Source of the DNA: Eonycteris spelaea
Taxonomy: Eukaryota; Chordata; Mammalia; Chiroptera; Pteropodidae
NCBI GenBank assembly: GCA_003508835.1
Contig: PUFA01000066.1
Span: forward strand, 1,240,001-1,304,000
Direction: 5' to 3'
Length of the DNA stretch: 64,000 nt
Shown: piece by piece, positions 11,781 to 23,739 of the stretch
Layout: each line of letters starts with the position of its first letter
Position numbering within the stretch: position 1 is the first letter of the stretch
Notes under the pieces: model-generated
Told to the model about the DNA's origin: nothing
The model's input: only the letters and a program-made list of their open reading frames with translations
The model's database searches: none
Translations under genes and position numbers: made by a program

Positions 11781-12344
11781 CTAAAGGAAATTGCTGCTTC
11801 TAATTTCTCTTTCCCACATCTTTTATTCTGTAGTACTTATAGTAGAAAATACTACAAATCAAGGTTAAGGCTACTACTACTATTAGAGGATATTCTCTGC
11901 ATAAAATTATGGATGTCTCTTCAGTTTCTTTTTCTTATTCTGTCCCCTCCTTTATTTTTAATTAACAAATAGCACAGTGGGCTCTCACTGTTTTCACTTA
12001 AAAAAAGAACTTGGAGAGCCTTCTACCTTGGATTTGTAAAAGGCTGTATAACAGTCCGTTGTCTGAATGGATTTATGAAACTTACTTAACTGGTTCCACC
12101 TTGCTGTTTTCAATCTTTTACTATTTTGAATGATGCAGTAAACTGTATATAGATCTGTGTGCTGGCATGAATATATTTCAGTACAAAAAATCGGGAAGTG
12201 AAATTTCTGAATCAAAGAAAATGTACATTTAAAACTTTAATAGCTTTTTCCCAATTGCCTGCAGAGAGTTTATACCAAATTTATGCTCTCACCTATTCAT
12301 GAGTGCCTGTTTGTTTCTCCTTTCATTTTTATCTGTTAAAAACT

Positions 12345-12560
12345 TATCCCTTCACATTGCTCGACTGCTTAAAGGCATGAGATCTGCCATTCATTGTCTA
12401 AGAGTTTGAAACTAAACTTTCCATAGAGTTTCCAAAGCCTTTCCTAATATGACCATAATCTCTATTTCCAGTATTATCGCCTTTATTCTATCTGTATATC
12501 TACACTTTAGTTCTTAAGTCTCCCTTGCTGAGCCCTTTACCCTCTTACCCTGGTAAAATT
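12345..12560 (+). mobile_element. Probable LINE L2 fragment, sense
   Basis: Weak similarity to the L2 block with 'gcttaaa...', 'ccaaagcctttcctaatatg' and 'cttgctgagccctttaccc'. This is uncertain. Confidence 0.3.
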
Positions 12561-12949
12561 CTTGAGGTAAAAGAAAAAAGCTATCATTTATCCAGTTCCT
12601 GTGTGCCTGGAAACTGTTACGTGCTTACTGTACAGTACCTCATTTAATAGTCTGAGTTTTTTGTTGTAGAACTCTCGCTTTTTAAAAATGAAGTCTTATT
12701 CAAAACCCTATTCAAAATACAAAAGGTGATTCTATTAAAATTTATTTTCTAAGTTTAAATTTAAACTGGTCACTGGTAGAAAGGCAGCAAAAATGAGACT
12801 TACGAATATACAATTTGAAATTGGGTTACCAAGAACTATTATGGACCTAATCCGTCTCTGCCTCTTATTTATTTCTGTAGTATTCAGAAAATCTCAACTC
12901 ATACAGAGATTTAGTTGCAAATAGTCTCAGTTCAAAAATAGTTTTTGAA

Positions 12950-13620
12950 ATATATAACAGGTACATATGGGGCAAATTCAAAAGGTACAAAGCAAAGTAG
13001 GTACCCTTTCTCAATTTTCTCCCAGCCACCTCCCTATCCCCTGCCCACAGAAAGCCACTGTTACTCTAGTCTAGGCATATAAATGCATATACTTAACAAC
13101 TTTTAAGTTTAATGCATTTCTTTCACACTTTTGGGTAAACTTTATATTGGAGTATAACATGCATTCAGGAAAGTGCACAAGAGTAATTTGATAAATTTTC
13201 ATAATAAACACACCTATGTAACTGGCACTCAGGAGTCCTATTCTGGACAGACTTTTTAAATGACCTTGGAGAAGTCTCATCTGTATAGCTACTAAGTTCT
13301 TTTTTTTGTTACACAGTACTCCATTGTATGATATATTCTGTCCAGTTTCATATTACTACAAACAGCTGTAAATGAATATCCTCGTATGTTTTTTTGTTCC
13401 TTGTTTTGTTAAAAAAAAATATATATATAAATTTCTGGAAGTGGAATGCTAGGTTAAAGAGTATGAATAAAAGTTTTATAGATACTGTAACTTGTAGAGA
13501 TTATATCAATTTATAAATCCACCAACAGTGTGTGGAAGTGCCTGTTTCTCTCGTCTCTGAGTAACATATTGTGATTTTTTAATCTGATAAATTTAAAAAG
13601 CCTTTTCATGTATTTCCTTC
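12950..13620 (-). mobile_element. Old L1 3' region, antisense
   Basis: Typical antisense L1 phrases occur: 'acacacctatgtaactggca', 'gtactccattgtatgatat', 'aatttctggaagtggaatgc', 'aatccaccaacagtgtgtgg'. Order agrees with an L1 ORF2 end and 3' UTR read backwards. Confidence 0.7.
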
Positions 13621-13814
13621 TAAGGCTTTTATGGTTTCTTTTATTTTTTTAACATTAAAAAATAATTTAAAATGTATGAAATAAAAATACCAGTTAGAAT
13701 ATTAAAATACCAATTGATTAGTTTAACAGAATAGTAGACCTACAATATGTTGTGACTATATTTGTTCCTTTGAGTGTGTTTAAAGCTATTTAAAAGGAAC
13801 TTATATAACAATCG

Positions 13815-15641
13815 GGTATGCTTTTTTGTAATTTCGGAAATCTTTATTGAGGTGTAGTTTACTTGTTAGAGGATCCACCCATTTTAAGTGCAGTTTGCGT
13901 TTTGACAGATGTAAAGCGGTTGTGTTACTGCTGTGGTCAAGGCGCAGACCCTGTCCCTCTGGGAAGTTCTTGCTTGTCCATTTGCATTCGGTCCTTGTCT
14001 GGGTTTTGTAGTCAGTCAACCACTGATCTACTTTTCTATCACTGTAGTTTGCTTTCTTTTTTACTCGCCCTCTCCCCCACAAGTTTTTAGAGGCATTAAT
14101 TGACGTTCAATTAATTGTATATATTTAAATTGTACAATTTGAATTTTGACATATTTGTCCGCTTGTGAATCTGTTACCATAGTTAATGGGAATATATACT
14201 ACCTCCAGAAGTTCCCTTGTATCCCTTTATAGTCCATCCCTCCCTCATCTTCAGGTAATTACCGACCTGCCTTGTGTCACTAAAGGTTAGTTTGTATTTT
14301 TGAGAATTATATATAAATGGAATTAACAATATATACTTCTTTGAGGGGAGCCGGCTTCCTCCTCATTTAGTATAGTTGTATTGAGATCTATCCATGTTGT
14401 TGCATATATCAATAGTTTCTTTCTATTGCTTAAGATATATTGCAGTGTCTGGATATATTAGTTTATCCATTCAGCTGTTGATGAACATTTGTGTCCTGTT
14501 TTTACTTATCAGAAATTGAGCTGTGATATTTGTGGATAAGCCTTTGTGCATAGTTACATGTGTGGCCATATACTTTATTTTTCTTGAGTAAATGCCTAGG
14601 AATAGAATGGATGGGTTATATGCTCAATGTATGTTCAACATTTAAAAATTTTAAGAAACTGCCACCTGTTTCTCTGAGCGATGTATGATAGTTCCAGTTG
14701 TTCACCAACACTTGGTATGGTTAGGCTTTTTAATGTTAACCATTCCAGTAGTTGTATGGTAGTCTCTCATTGTGACTTCAATTTGAGTGTCCCTAATCAC
14801 TAATACTGTTGGACGTAATTTCATGTGCTTATTTGCTATTGATATATTTTTTTTGGTGAGGTGTCTGTTCATATCTTTAGCTTATTTTTGAGTTGGCTTG
14901 TTTATCTTGTTAAGATATAAGCATTGTTTATTATAGATACTAAACCTTTTTGGATACATATTTTAGAAGTGTTTATTGAATCTATGGTCTGTCTGCCTTT
15001 TCATTTTTCATAATAGTGTTTTAGAGCAAAAGTTTTTAATGTTAATGGAATTCAGTTTATTGATTTTTATAGTTTAATAGTTTATGCTTTTTGTGTTGCA
15101 TTAAGAAAATCATTAAGATTTACTCATGTTTTCTCTAAGAAGTTTTATAGTTTTAGGTCTTAAATTTAGGTCTGTGACCCATTTGAGTTAATTTTTGTCT
15201 AGAGTGTGAGAAAGGTTGAGGTTTATATTTTGGCATATGGCTGTTTTTCCAATATCATTTGTTGAAAGATTATCTGTTCTGCATTGGATTGACTTGGCAC
15301 CTTTGTTGAAAATCAAATAGCCAAATGTGTGTAGGTTTACTTTTGGATTCTTTTTTTTCCCATTGATTTATCTGTCTATCTCCCTATTTATTTTCCTATC
15401 TGTCTCCTATTTATCTCCCTGTCTGTCTATCATCTAATCTTTACCCTACTCTGAAATCGGTAGGGTAAGTCTTCCAACTTCGTTCTTTTTCAAATTATTT
15501 TGGTTATTCTAGATCGTTTGCATTTCCACATAATTAATCTTGTTGATTTCTGCAGAATCTCTGTAGCAATTTGATTGTGATTATACTGAGTCAGTTGTTG
15601 AATTTGGGGAGAATTCATTCCTTAAAAATATTGTGTCTAAT
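13815..15641 (-). mobile_element. Old L1 ORF2/3' region, antisense (host of a retroelement nest)
   Basis: A long antisense L1 with phrases such as 'ctattgcttaagatatattg', 'catttgttgaaagattatct', 'gacttggcacctttgttgaa' and 'atttggggagaattcattcc'. It is cut at about 15641 by an inserted L1 tail and resumes at about 15976 with the next consensus block ('ccatgaacacattatatctc'). The open frames inside (13801-14082 minus, 13863-14090 plus) are not genes. Confidence 0.85.
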
Positions 15642-15975
15642 AAAGTCGTAGTATGTAAGGGAAAAGATTTAGTGGGGTGATCACTTGTGAGTTATATAGA
15701 TCTCTAATCCTATGCTGTATAGCTGAAACTAATATATTATTGTATGCCAAATACAATTAAAAGAAACATTGAGTCTATGGTCATGTCATCCTGAACATGC
15801 TTGATCTTGTCTGATCTCGGAAGCGAAGCAGGGTTGGGCCTGGTTAGTACTTGGATGGGAGACCACCTACGAATACTAGGTGTTGTAGGCGTTTAAAAAA
15901 GAAACAACTCACTGAATTGTACAATGTAAATATGAGCAACTAATTGTCTATTATATTTTAATAAAGCTGTAAAAA
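15642..15975 (+). mobile_element. L1 3'-tail insertion(s), sense, containing a 5S retropseudogene
   Basis: 'gctgaaactaatatattatt' followed by 'gtatgccaaatacaattaaa' is the 3' end of a laurasiatherian-type L1. After the 5S copy, 'ctcactgaattgtacaatg' and 'ttttaataaagctgtaaaa' match another L1 3' terminus. The outer edges share the host words 'aaatattgtgtct' (left) and 'aaaatactgtct' (right), which fits a target-site duplication. Whether the two tails arrived together is not clear. Confidence 0.65.
15773..15894 (+). pseudogene. 5S rRNA retropseudogene
   Basis: A full-length 5S rRNA-like sequence of about 122 bases starts at gtctatgg and ends at gtaggcgttt. Differences from the functional 5S sequence as I recall it are mostly C-to-T or G-to-A changes at former CpG sites, as expected for a silent methylated copy. 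The internal promoter is largely kept: an A-box-like 'aagcgaagcagggt' with one change, and an intact C-box stretch 'ggttagtacttggatggga'. An A-rich tail follows, and 'aaaagaaaca' occurs on both sides, consistent with L1-mediated insertion. Only three T residues follow, so an efficient Pol III terminator is missing. It is probably non-functional. Confidence 0.9.
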
Positions 15976-16430
15976 TACTGTCTTTTGTTCCATGAACACA
16001 TTATATCTCTCTTCATTTATTTAGGTCTTTAATTTCTCTTAGTAATGTTTTGTAGTTATCACTGCGCTCTTAAAAAGCTTTTGTCTAATTTATCACTAAT
16101 GTTCTCTATTTTTTAAAGTGATTGTAAATTTCAATTTCCAGTAATTTGTTAGTGCATAGAAATAGTTGGATTGTGTATATTCGCCTAGTATCTGTAACCT
16201 TCCTAAACTCATTTATTTTAGTAGCTTTTATGTAGTTTGCACAGGATTTCATACATAAATGACCATATTGTTTGTGAATAAAGACAATTTTATTTCTTCC
16301 TTTCCAACTGGTATGCCTTTCTCTCTCTCTCTCTCTTTTTTTTGTTGTAGTAGCTAGTGCTTCCAGTACAGTGCTGGGATTATTTTGATTGTGATTGCAG
16401 TGAATCAATTTGGTGAATTAATTTGGAGAG
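15976..16430 (-). mobile_element. Old L1 continued after insertion, antisense
   Basis: It continues the host L1 in consensus order: 'ccatgaacacattatatctc', 'ttctcttagtaatgttttgt', 'aaccttcctaaactcattta', 'ttatttcttcctttccaact'. It ends where a younger L1 3' end begins. It contains (CT)n at 16319-16335. Confidence 0.85.
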
Positions 16431-17062
16431 ATATCTTTTATTTTTTAATTTCTAAAATTAAATAAAATTTCAATTATAGTTGGCATACAATATTATATTT
16501 CAGATGTACAGCATAGTGATAGGCATTTAAATAATTTATGAAGCAATTACCCCATAAATCTAATACCCATCTGACACCATACATAGTTATTACAATATTA
16601 TTGACTATATATGCTGTGTTTTACATCCCATGACTGTTTTGTAACTACTAATTTATAGTTTTAATCCCCTCTTTTTACCCACCCCATTAGCCTCCTCCCA
16701 CATGTACAACTATTAAAATATTCTGTCTTTGAGTTTGTTTCTGTTTTGTTTTTTTTTTGATCTTTAGATTCCATATGTAAGTGAAATCATATGGCATTTG
16801 TCTTTTTCTGTTTGACTTGCTACACAGCATAGTACCCTCTAGGTCTATCCATTGGTGTTGTAGATGGCAATATTTCATTTTTTTAATGACTGAGTAATAT
16901 TCCATTGTATGTACATCCCACTTGTTTATTCATCCATGGATGGACCCCCAGGTAGTCTCCATGTCTTGGCTATTCTAAATAATGCTGCAGTGAACATACG
17001 GACACACATGTATGTTTTAGGTTTTCAGATAAATACCCAGAAGTGGGATTATTGGGTCTTCT
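16430..17062 (-). mobile_element. Younger L1 3' end, antisense, nested in the older L1
   Basis: The antisense 3' UTR 'tacagcatagtgataggcat', 'tattacaatattattgacta' precedes the antisense end of ORF2 (16687-16905 minus). That frame reads M-E-Y-Y-S-V-I-K-K and I-D-L-E-G-T-M-L, the characteristic C-terminal region of L1 ORF2p. It is 5'-truncated at 'cccagaagtgggattattgg'. After it the host L1 resumes with 'ctcaatcttagggagtaagc'. The 3' UTR wording is laurasiatherian and bat-like to my eye. Confidence 0.85.
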
Positions 17063-17425
17063 GGGAGAGATAGATATCTTTGTCCTGTTCTCAATCTTAG
17101 GGAGTAAGCATTCAGTCTTTCATCATTAAGATGTTAGTTATAGGTCTGCTTTGCATCTATGTAGCTTTTCCTTCTCCTTCCCATCCCCCTTCCATTTGTG
17201 ATTGAGTTGTAAAAAGTTATGTATATTTTTATTTTTAAATGTATATTCTGGATATACATATTTTTATCAGATGTTTTGCAAATACTTTCTCCCAGTCTTT
17301 GGTGGTACAAATCTTTATTGGTGGTCAGAGTTGTCTCTATATTAATGCTCAAGTTCTTGATCATATGTATATTTCGAGGAATAATCAGTGTTTTAAAACT
17401 TGAATAATAGTAATGCAAACAGGTA
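17063..17425 (-). mobile_element. Old L1, last part of the nest, antisense
   Basis: 'ctcaatcttagggagtaagc' and 'attcagtctttcatcattaa' resume the interrupted host L1. Then 'gtatattctggatatacata' and 'tttgcaaatactttctccca' indicate a further L1 piece. Confidence 0.75.
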
Positions 17426-19600
17426 TTATCGACCCCATTCCTTAATTTGTATAAATGGAAAAAAACCCTAAAATTGTTCATCTGGAACATATCAGTTCTT
17501 AAACACAGTTAATTATTTTCTACTGTATTTAACTGTTGAAAGTCATTTTTCATTTTAAATAGTCTGGAACTTATTTTTATTTTTCTCTTTAATAAGAATG
17601 AATCAGTAAGTCTTTGTCTATTTCCGCATTTAATATTACAAATTAAGGTGGAAAATGTCAGTTATATTGGTCTGGTATAATCCTAATGAAAAGATGCCGG
17701 AGACCTGTCTAAAACCTCTGAATCTTACCTGTGAGGTTTTGTCACTGTTCTGTCTTTCACCCTCACTAGAAAAATCCAATCTTTATGGCTTACTTCTATT
17801 ACTGTAGAATATATTTCTTTCTCACCAAGCTATATTTTACTGTCTTCTCTTTTTATGGTTTCTGTGCTTAACTGTTCTACTGAGTTGTATTAGCTTTTGA
17901 ATGCCTCCACTATAATGAGAAAATAACAGTTTCACAATGTGCTATTTGCCACATTTAATATTTGTATTAAATTATTGTAACCTTAAGTTGCCTAAGTATC
18001 TCTCTGGACACTTTTTCTTGCTCAAAAAGAGTGATACTCCCCTCAGTTTACTTACCAATCCCCTTACTGTAATTCGAAGATACATACTTTAATTCTGTTA
18101 TGTCTGAATTATTTCTTTTATGCTGGAGTTTTGGAACATTTTGCAATTTACATTTAAGAAGGCTAGTTAAAAAAAAAAACAGTGGAAATTTCCAGCTTAA
18201 AAAAATCCAACTACTGGTCTAATAACTGCTTTGCAGGAAGAAAGAAATATGAAAATGAACCGCAGACGTTCTGGATGTCAGCCTGTGAAATTTTCCACTA
18301 TTTCCCATAATAACACGCAGGCATGCTTATGCTGCGGGACTCAGTGCAACTGCACTTGCACTCTGCGTGGAATTTGAAGCTGCTCTGTCAGTGGTCAAAT
18401 GGCATCTGGCTGGCTTTCAGTGGACAGGGTGTACATTCGCACATCTAAGGCGCTGTGGGTTTCATCACCGCCTGAAGTGTGGCCATAGCACTGAACTTCC
18501 AAATTATATTTAAAAGTCGTCCAGTTTCAAAATTCCTATTTTAAATGAGTTTTGATTTTTTAAATTTCAATAGCTGTATTGTGCATCTGAGAATATAGAC
18601 ACGTAAAATCATTCTTTTAGTGACAATACATTTTATTTTATAGAATTTTATATTATCTTGAAGAATGCGCAGAAAATTACACTAAGTTTTTAAAAGATTT
18701 GCATAAGCTCAGTGTTCGTTTGATATGATTCAGGAAACATTTTAACCTATTTCGGATTCATGTTAATCTTTCAAAGAATCAGTAGACTTTATATTCAGAT
18801 TAAGAATTGTGTTTTTGTTTGGCTGTTTCAGATTTATTTAAAGGCAAAAAGTGTTACACTGCTTTTCTAATAATGGAAGTCTAGGTTGCCCAGTTCTGTA
18901 AGTTGGCAGAGCAGAGGATCAAGAGTAGATTATAAATACACTGTCACCACCCACTGCTACCTTGTTTCATCTCTTTTATGGCAAATATCTAACAGAAAGA
19001 TATTGAGAAATTCACATTTTATGAATTAACCTTTTAAACTCTTATGCATTTCTACAGTGAAGAATTTGAATGTTCATAGTGATTAACAGATATACATATC
19101 TTTGTATATTTTAATGCTTATAAGTCATGTTTTGGAAATAAAAACATATTAATGTATATCTTTTCCTGGACTGTTAGGTTTTAGATTTGAATAAGAACAG
19201 CATTGTGGTGTAACAGGGGACTCCACCCCTTCCCTGTGATCCGCTCTTCCCTTGTACAGCCCCATCCTTCCTCTTGACCTCTTCTGTATCTGTAACTCTT
19301 CTGTCTTCATGCATTTCCTCTCTAAGCCTTCATTCTATCTCCAGCTAATTTATCTCTTTCCTCTCAGCTTAAATTTTCTTCTGGCCCATAGCCCTTTTTT
19401 TCCCCCTGTTAACTTTCCATCTTTCAAGTCTCTCACTTTTCTAGTTGCTCACTATTAACCAAGCCTCTATCTTTGGAAGGCTTCTTTGCTCCTAGTGTTC
19501 TCTGCTCCTGACACATTGATTTTCTTTTAGTCTTTGACCCCCCAGACACACAGATCCTCACACCCTTTCGAATCTTCCAACTCTCATTTTTGCCTTCATA
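17426..19600. other. Unique-looking intron-like DNA with a possible conserved block
   Basis: No repeat or exon recognised. The portion around 18180-18500 is richer in G+C and CpG than its surroundings and free of repeat phrases, so it is a candidate conserved non-coding element (see findings). Confidence 0.35.
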
Positions 19601-19614
19601 TTTCAGTTTATTCC

Positions 19615-20055
19615 ACACAGATTTATTGAGTGCTAGCCATTTTTCAGGCTATTCTCAAGATGTTAGGGATAGACCAGCGACCAGAATACCTGTGAACAAC
19701 AAAATAAAGCCACAGAAGTGGGTTGGAAACTGGTGTGTGTGTGTGCGTGTTGTGGAGTTTACATTTTACATAAGTAGTCATGGTGACCTCTGAGAAAATA
19801 CCATTGGAGCAAAGAGTCCCAGAAGTAAGCCTTGTGAAGAGGGGACGCTTTTGTGCGGAGGGACCAGCCAGTGCAAAGGCCGATTGGTGGGAGCATTCTT
19901 AGTGTGTTTGAAGAATTAGCAAGGTGGCCAGGGTGCTGGAGCACAGGGAACAAATGAGTTCGTGAGAGAAGGATCTGAGAGGTAACAGTGGAGCCTTGAG
20001 GCAGTTGTATGTCTTCAGCTTTCACTTTGAGCAAAGTGGGGAACTCCTCTAGGTT
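19615..20055 (-). mobile_element. LINE L2 3' portion, antisense, part 1
   Basis: 'tttattgagtgctagccatt', 'gaccagccagtgcaaaggcc' and 'gaattagcaaggtggccagg' follow the antisense L2 3' order. It is interrupted after 'gtggggaactcctctagg'. Confidence 0.75.
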
Positions 20056-20059
20056 TTTG

Positions 20060-20330
20060 ATTTTTGGTTATTCCAAAAGGATCTTATGATCATTGATTTC
20101 TTTCTTCCTCCCTTCAATTAAAGCATTTAATTATATAAATAATTTATGTTCATTTGGAAAATACGGAGAAATACAAAGATCAAAGAACAAATAAAGATTA
20201 CCAGTAACCTCATCATCCAGTATTGAAGATTTTGTGTGTTTATCTTCCCACTTGTTTTCCTTTTTGCTTGTATATGCACACATACGCATGTGTGAGCACA
20301 TTCCTTCTGCACTGTGGGGTTTTGGCACAG
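20060..20330 (-). mobile_element. Probable old LINE fragment interrupting the L2
   Basis: 'catttggaaaatacggagaa' and 'taaagattaccagtaacctc' resemble old L1 3' UTR phrases. The L2 resumes on its far side. The family is uncertain. Confidence 0.35.
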
Positions 20331-20344
20331 AGCAGATACACTGA

Positions 20345-20690
20345 TTTAGGCTTTAAAGAGATCCCTCCGTCCAGCTTGTGTAAAGTAGCCTATGAAAGGG
20401 CAAGAAGCAGGGAGGAAACCTATTAGAAGGCTATTAGGGTAATCCAGGAATGAGATAATATCAGCTTAGGCCTTAGTGGTGACAGCATAGGTGATAACAA
20501 ATCCTCAGATTCTGTGTATATTTTGAAGGTATAGCCAACAGAAATTTTTTGATGGTTTCAATGGGGGTGAGGAGGATGGCTGGGGGGGTGGGGTGGAGCA
20601 AGAGAAGGAGGGAAGAATCAGGGGTGACTCAAAAAGTTTTGGCTTGAGCAACTAGAAACCTTTGGTTTCATTTTTCTTTCTTGTCAAACT
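20345..20690 (-). mobile_element. LINE L2, antisense, part 2
   Basis: It resumes the L2 with 'gagatccctccgtccagctt', 'ggctattagggtaatccagg', 'tatattttgaaggtatagcc' and 'gactcaaaaagttttggctt'. Confidence 0.7.
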
Positions 20691-20739
20691 ATCCATCCAA
20701 GATTCAATTCTGGCTCTGTCTTTTATGTGTTTTTCCTGT

Positions 20740-20970
20740 TCATTTGAATTTATGATTATTTTATCAAACTTCTAGTCTGTTCTGCCCAGCTTGGCACTTA
20801 CTTGGTACCCACCACAAGGCACTATATATAACAAATTGTTTCACTAGTATTAGTCTCCTTAACTAGGTAGTGAGCATCCTTTTACTGGATTATGCTGGAT
20901 TTATGAATCTGCTCAAGGACTAATAACTTTCTGAGTACATTGTGGGCATTCAGTAAATGTTGGTTAATTG
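20740..20970 (+). mobile_element. LINE L2 3' end, sense
   Basis: It ends with 'gggcattcagtaaatgttgg', the L2 3' end in plus orientation. The upstream part is diverged. Confidence 0.5.
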
Positions 20971-21177
20971 TACACTCCTCAGGCGTGAGAGCAAGGTATG
21001 AGAAAACCTTAAAGTAAATACCCACTCTAGCTATACCGTGGCTTACTGACATCTTTTGAGGATAACTTGTTTCAGATAGTTATTTTCCTCAGTTATTTTG
21101 AGTCTAAAAAACCATTAAATACTTTATTTCCATAAAATAGTATGTATTATCTTAAATTTTGTAGTATGAAGACTTTT

Positions 21178-21300
21178 TAAATAATGTTTATTGCTTACCT
21201 GATATGCATAAAGCATCCTAGGTGATACAAAGAACAAAGATGAGTGAGAAAAGGTGTCTGCCCAGAAAGGAGCTCATTCTTTGCTCTGGTGCAGGCAACA
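21178..21300 (-). mobile_element. LINE L2 3' end, antisense
   Basis: 'tgtttattgcttacctgata', 'taggtgatacaaagaacaaa' and 'aaaggagctcattctttgct' match the antisense L2 terminus. Confidence 0.55.
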
Positions 21301-22845
21301 CAGCATATATACAAATATGTCTTTTATGAACATTACATTGTGTTAAGACTGAATGCAAAAAAAATTATAATGCCTCTGGCATTGTAAAGGATGTAGGGGA
21401 TCTTGCTTCTTTATTCAGTAGTGTTAGACTTGTGCTTTGGGTTCTTCTTACTTTTTAAAATAGTTTTTCAGTCTTACTCGAAGCTGTTGCTACTTGCTGA
21501 TGTGGTGTGCTTATTTACCTCCTCCCCTTTGCTTTTATTTGCATTTTATTTCCTTGGATCCTTATTTTACATCAGTATATAGTTTTTTCTTTTATACAAT
21601 CTCCTTTTCTTTCTCTTATGCTACTTATATGTCATTATCTTATACAGGAGCACTTGCTTTCCTCATCTTTTAGCTTTGCTTTACCTCTTCATTTCTTAAC
21701 CTTCTTTAAAAATAATTTCTGTAACACATTCAGGATTCCAGAACACACACAAGATCTTCAGGGAATTTTCATGTGGAAACATTGCCCTACAAGTTAAGGC
21801 AAAGAATAAATTCTTCAAATGGTCTTCATTTATTAGAAGCTGTCTGGATTGGGGGATGTGCTATCTATCTACAATTGAGTTCTCTTAAGTTTCCCTTGTT
21901 TGGAAGGGATTAAATCTTCTAGACAGGGAAAAGGACAGGAAAGTTGATGAAAGCAATGTTTTTCACTTCTTTTAGGTGAGTTGTGGCCATCAACTTAGTT
22001 TTTTCTGTGATAATCATTTCTACTTTGTGATGGAATATTTTTCTTTAGAAAGATTATGGAATGTAACTCATGAATATTTTAATGATAATCGAGTTAGTTC
22101 AATAAATGATTACACATAAAAACCAAGGGGATTGAAATGTCCTATTTAGATGACCTTTAGTTGATTTGATATAAGTCTTTGGGTCTGGGAATGCATGATG
22201 TGATTTTTAGGCATGTCATTAAAAACAAAATATGTAATAATTTATTTGGGTTGGAAGAGTAGTGGTGAACTTAAGCTTTGACATTCTGTCCAAGAGAGTC
22301 TGACGTTCAGATCTTCAACTGCAATTAACCACAAGTCTTTAACTACAAGCTTTGGAAAAATGATTTGTTGACACAGTATTAGATGGTTTTTAAAAACAAT
22401 TCTCTTGGAAAAATGACATGCTGACACATATCATGATTTTAAAAAATATAATTTGCTCTTTCTCCTGAGTTGTTTCATAAACCAAAGTTATTATTCCTGT
22501 CTTTCAAATGAATCTGTTTTATTTTGAGAAACTAGAGATGAAGTTATATCCCTGCCCTCCTGCCTACGTTTTAAAAAAACTTTAAGCATCTGTTCTGGCT
22601 CTACTTTTCCTCAAACCTTAACTAAGAGCAAAAATAGCCTGGATGCCCTGCTTTGGTTCCAGGACTTCACTTTGCATTTGCTAAGGTTTTCTGTAAAGAA
22701 AATCTAAGTACTGTTGCCTAGGTAGTGTTGTGTTTTAGTATCTTTATTGGGTTGCTTAACTCTTTCAACCTTTGGGACAGTCTGTTTACGCAGTTTTGAT
22801 ATTTGGCTTTTCCTTTCTTGTCCTATGGAAAGTGTATGTGCTACT
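21301..22845. other. Intron-like DNA, nothing recognised
   Basis: AT-rich sequence. The 96-codon frame at 21507-21797 is hydrophobic by base composition and has no homology or splice context. Confidence 0.35.
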
Positions 22846-22849
22846 AAAA

Positions 22850-22965
22850 CTTAAACTCTGTGAGCACTGGGAGTTGCTTATTTTGTTTACTGCTATATGC
22901 TTAGTGCCCAGAATGGTGGCAGGCACACAGTAGGTACTCAAGTATTTACTGAATGCATTCAGAGT
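22850..22965 (+). mobile_element. LINE L2 3' end, sense
   Basis: 'aaactctgtgagcactggga', 'ttagtgcccagaatggtggc' and 'agtaggtactcaagtattta' form a clear L2 3' terminus. Confidence 0.8.
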
Positions 22966-22974
22966 AGCATTAGC

Positions 22975-23160
22975 AACAATGCCTATTTATTGAGCATATA
23001 CTATGTGCCAAAGTGCTAAGCACTTTGAATGGATGTAGTGGTATTTCCATTTTATTGTTGAGTGAGTTGTTTTCTATCCATATGTGTATGAATGGGTGTG
23101 AAGGAGGAAGATACGAAGCTAGCATTTGTTGAGGATTGTTACTCAATTTAATCAAGCTTA
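22975..23160 (-). repeat. MIR SINE, antisense
   Basis: 'tatttattgagcatatacta', 'tgtgccaaagtgctaagcac' and 'tttccattttattgttga' read as a reversed MIR 3' half. It abuts the preceding L2. Confidence 0.6.
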
Positions 23161-23599
23161 AGTTGCCGTCAGTTACGCAATGCATTATTTTACCATAGGA
23201 AAGAACATGTAAAACTGCCAATTACACTATGGGATATTGTCAACATGACACATTCTGATTTCAAAGGTATAAAAACATGAAAAAATGTAAGGATCTCTAA
23301 AATAAGGAATAGCAGTAGTTTTACATAGCCTCTAATGATCATAAAGCCTTTTATAGATATTATATTCTTCATTTTAGAGCTGAAGAAAATTAGAGTTTTG
23401 GGTTAAGTTCACAGATTCTCAAGGTTGAGCATCCAAACTGAGGTCTTTCGGATTTCAGAAGCCCTTTTTACTACCTCATACTGACTGCTTCACGAGTAAC
23501 AGTGCATTGGCCTGTCAACTCTGGCTTGATGATTTTTAGTTGGCATGACTTTAAACATTTTCTTAATGTAGCTCGATTTTTCTTTTTCTTTTTTAAAAT

Positions 23600-23730
23600 C
23601 AACAAAATCTTTGTATTTACTGTGCGCCAGCTACTCTATTTTTATGTGTATACAAAACAATATAAGGCCTTATCTCTTCCTCTCAAGGAATTTACAGTCT
23701 ATTCAAGGAGATGAGAAATAAACATGAAAC
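23600..23730 (-). mobile_element. LINE L2 3' end, antisense
   Basis: 'tatttactgtgcgccagcta' and 'tcaaggaatttacagtctat' match the reversed L2 terminus. A short (GAA)n lies further right at about 23850. Confidence 0.6.
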
Positions 23731-23739
23731 TAGATAACT

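Noticed and set aside
16687..16905. 72-codon minus-strand ORF with M-E-Y-Y-S-V-I-K-K
   Set aside because: This is the C-terminal relic of L1 ORF2 within a truncated L1, not a host gene.
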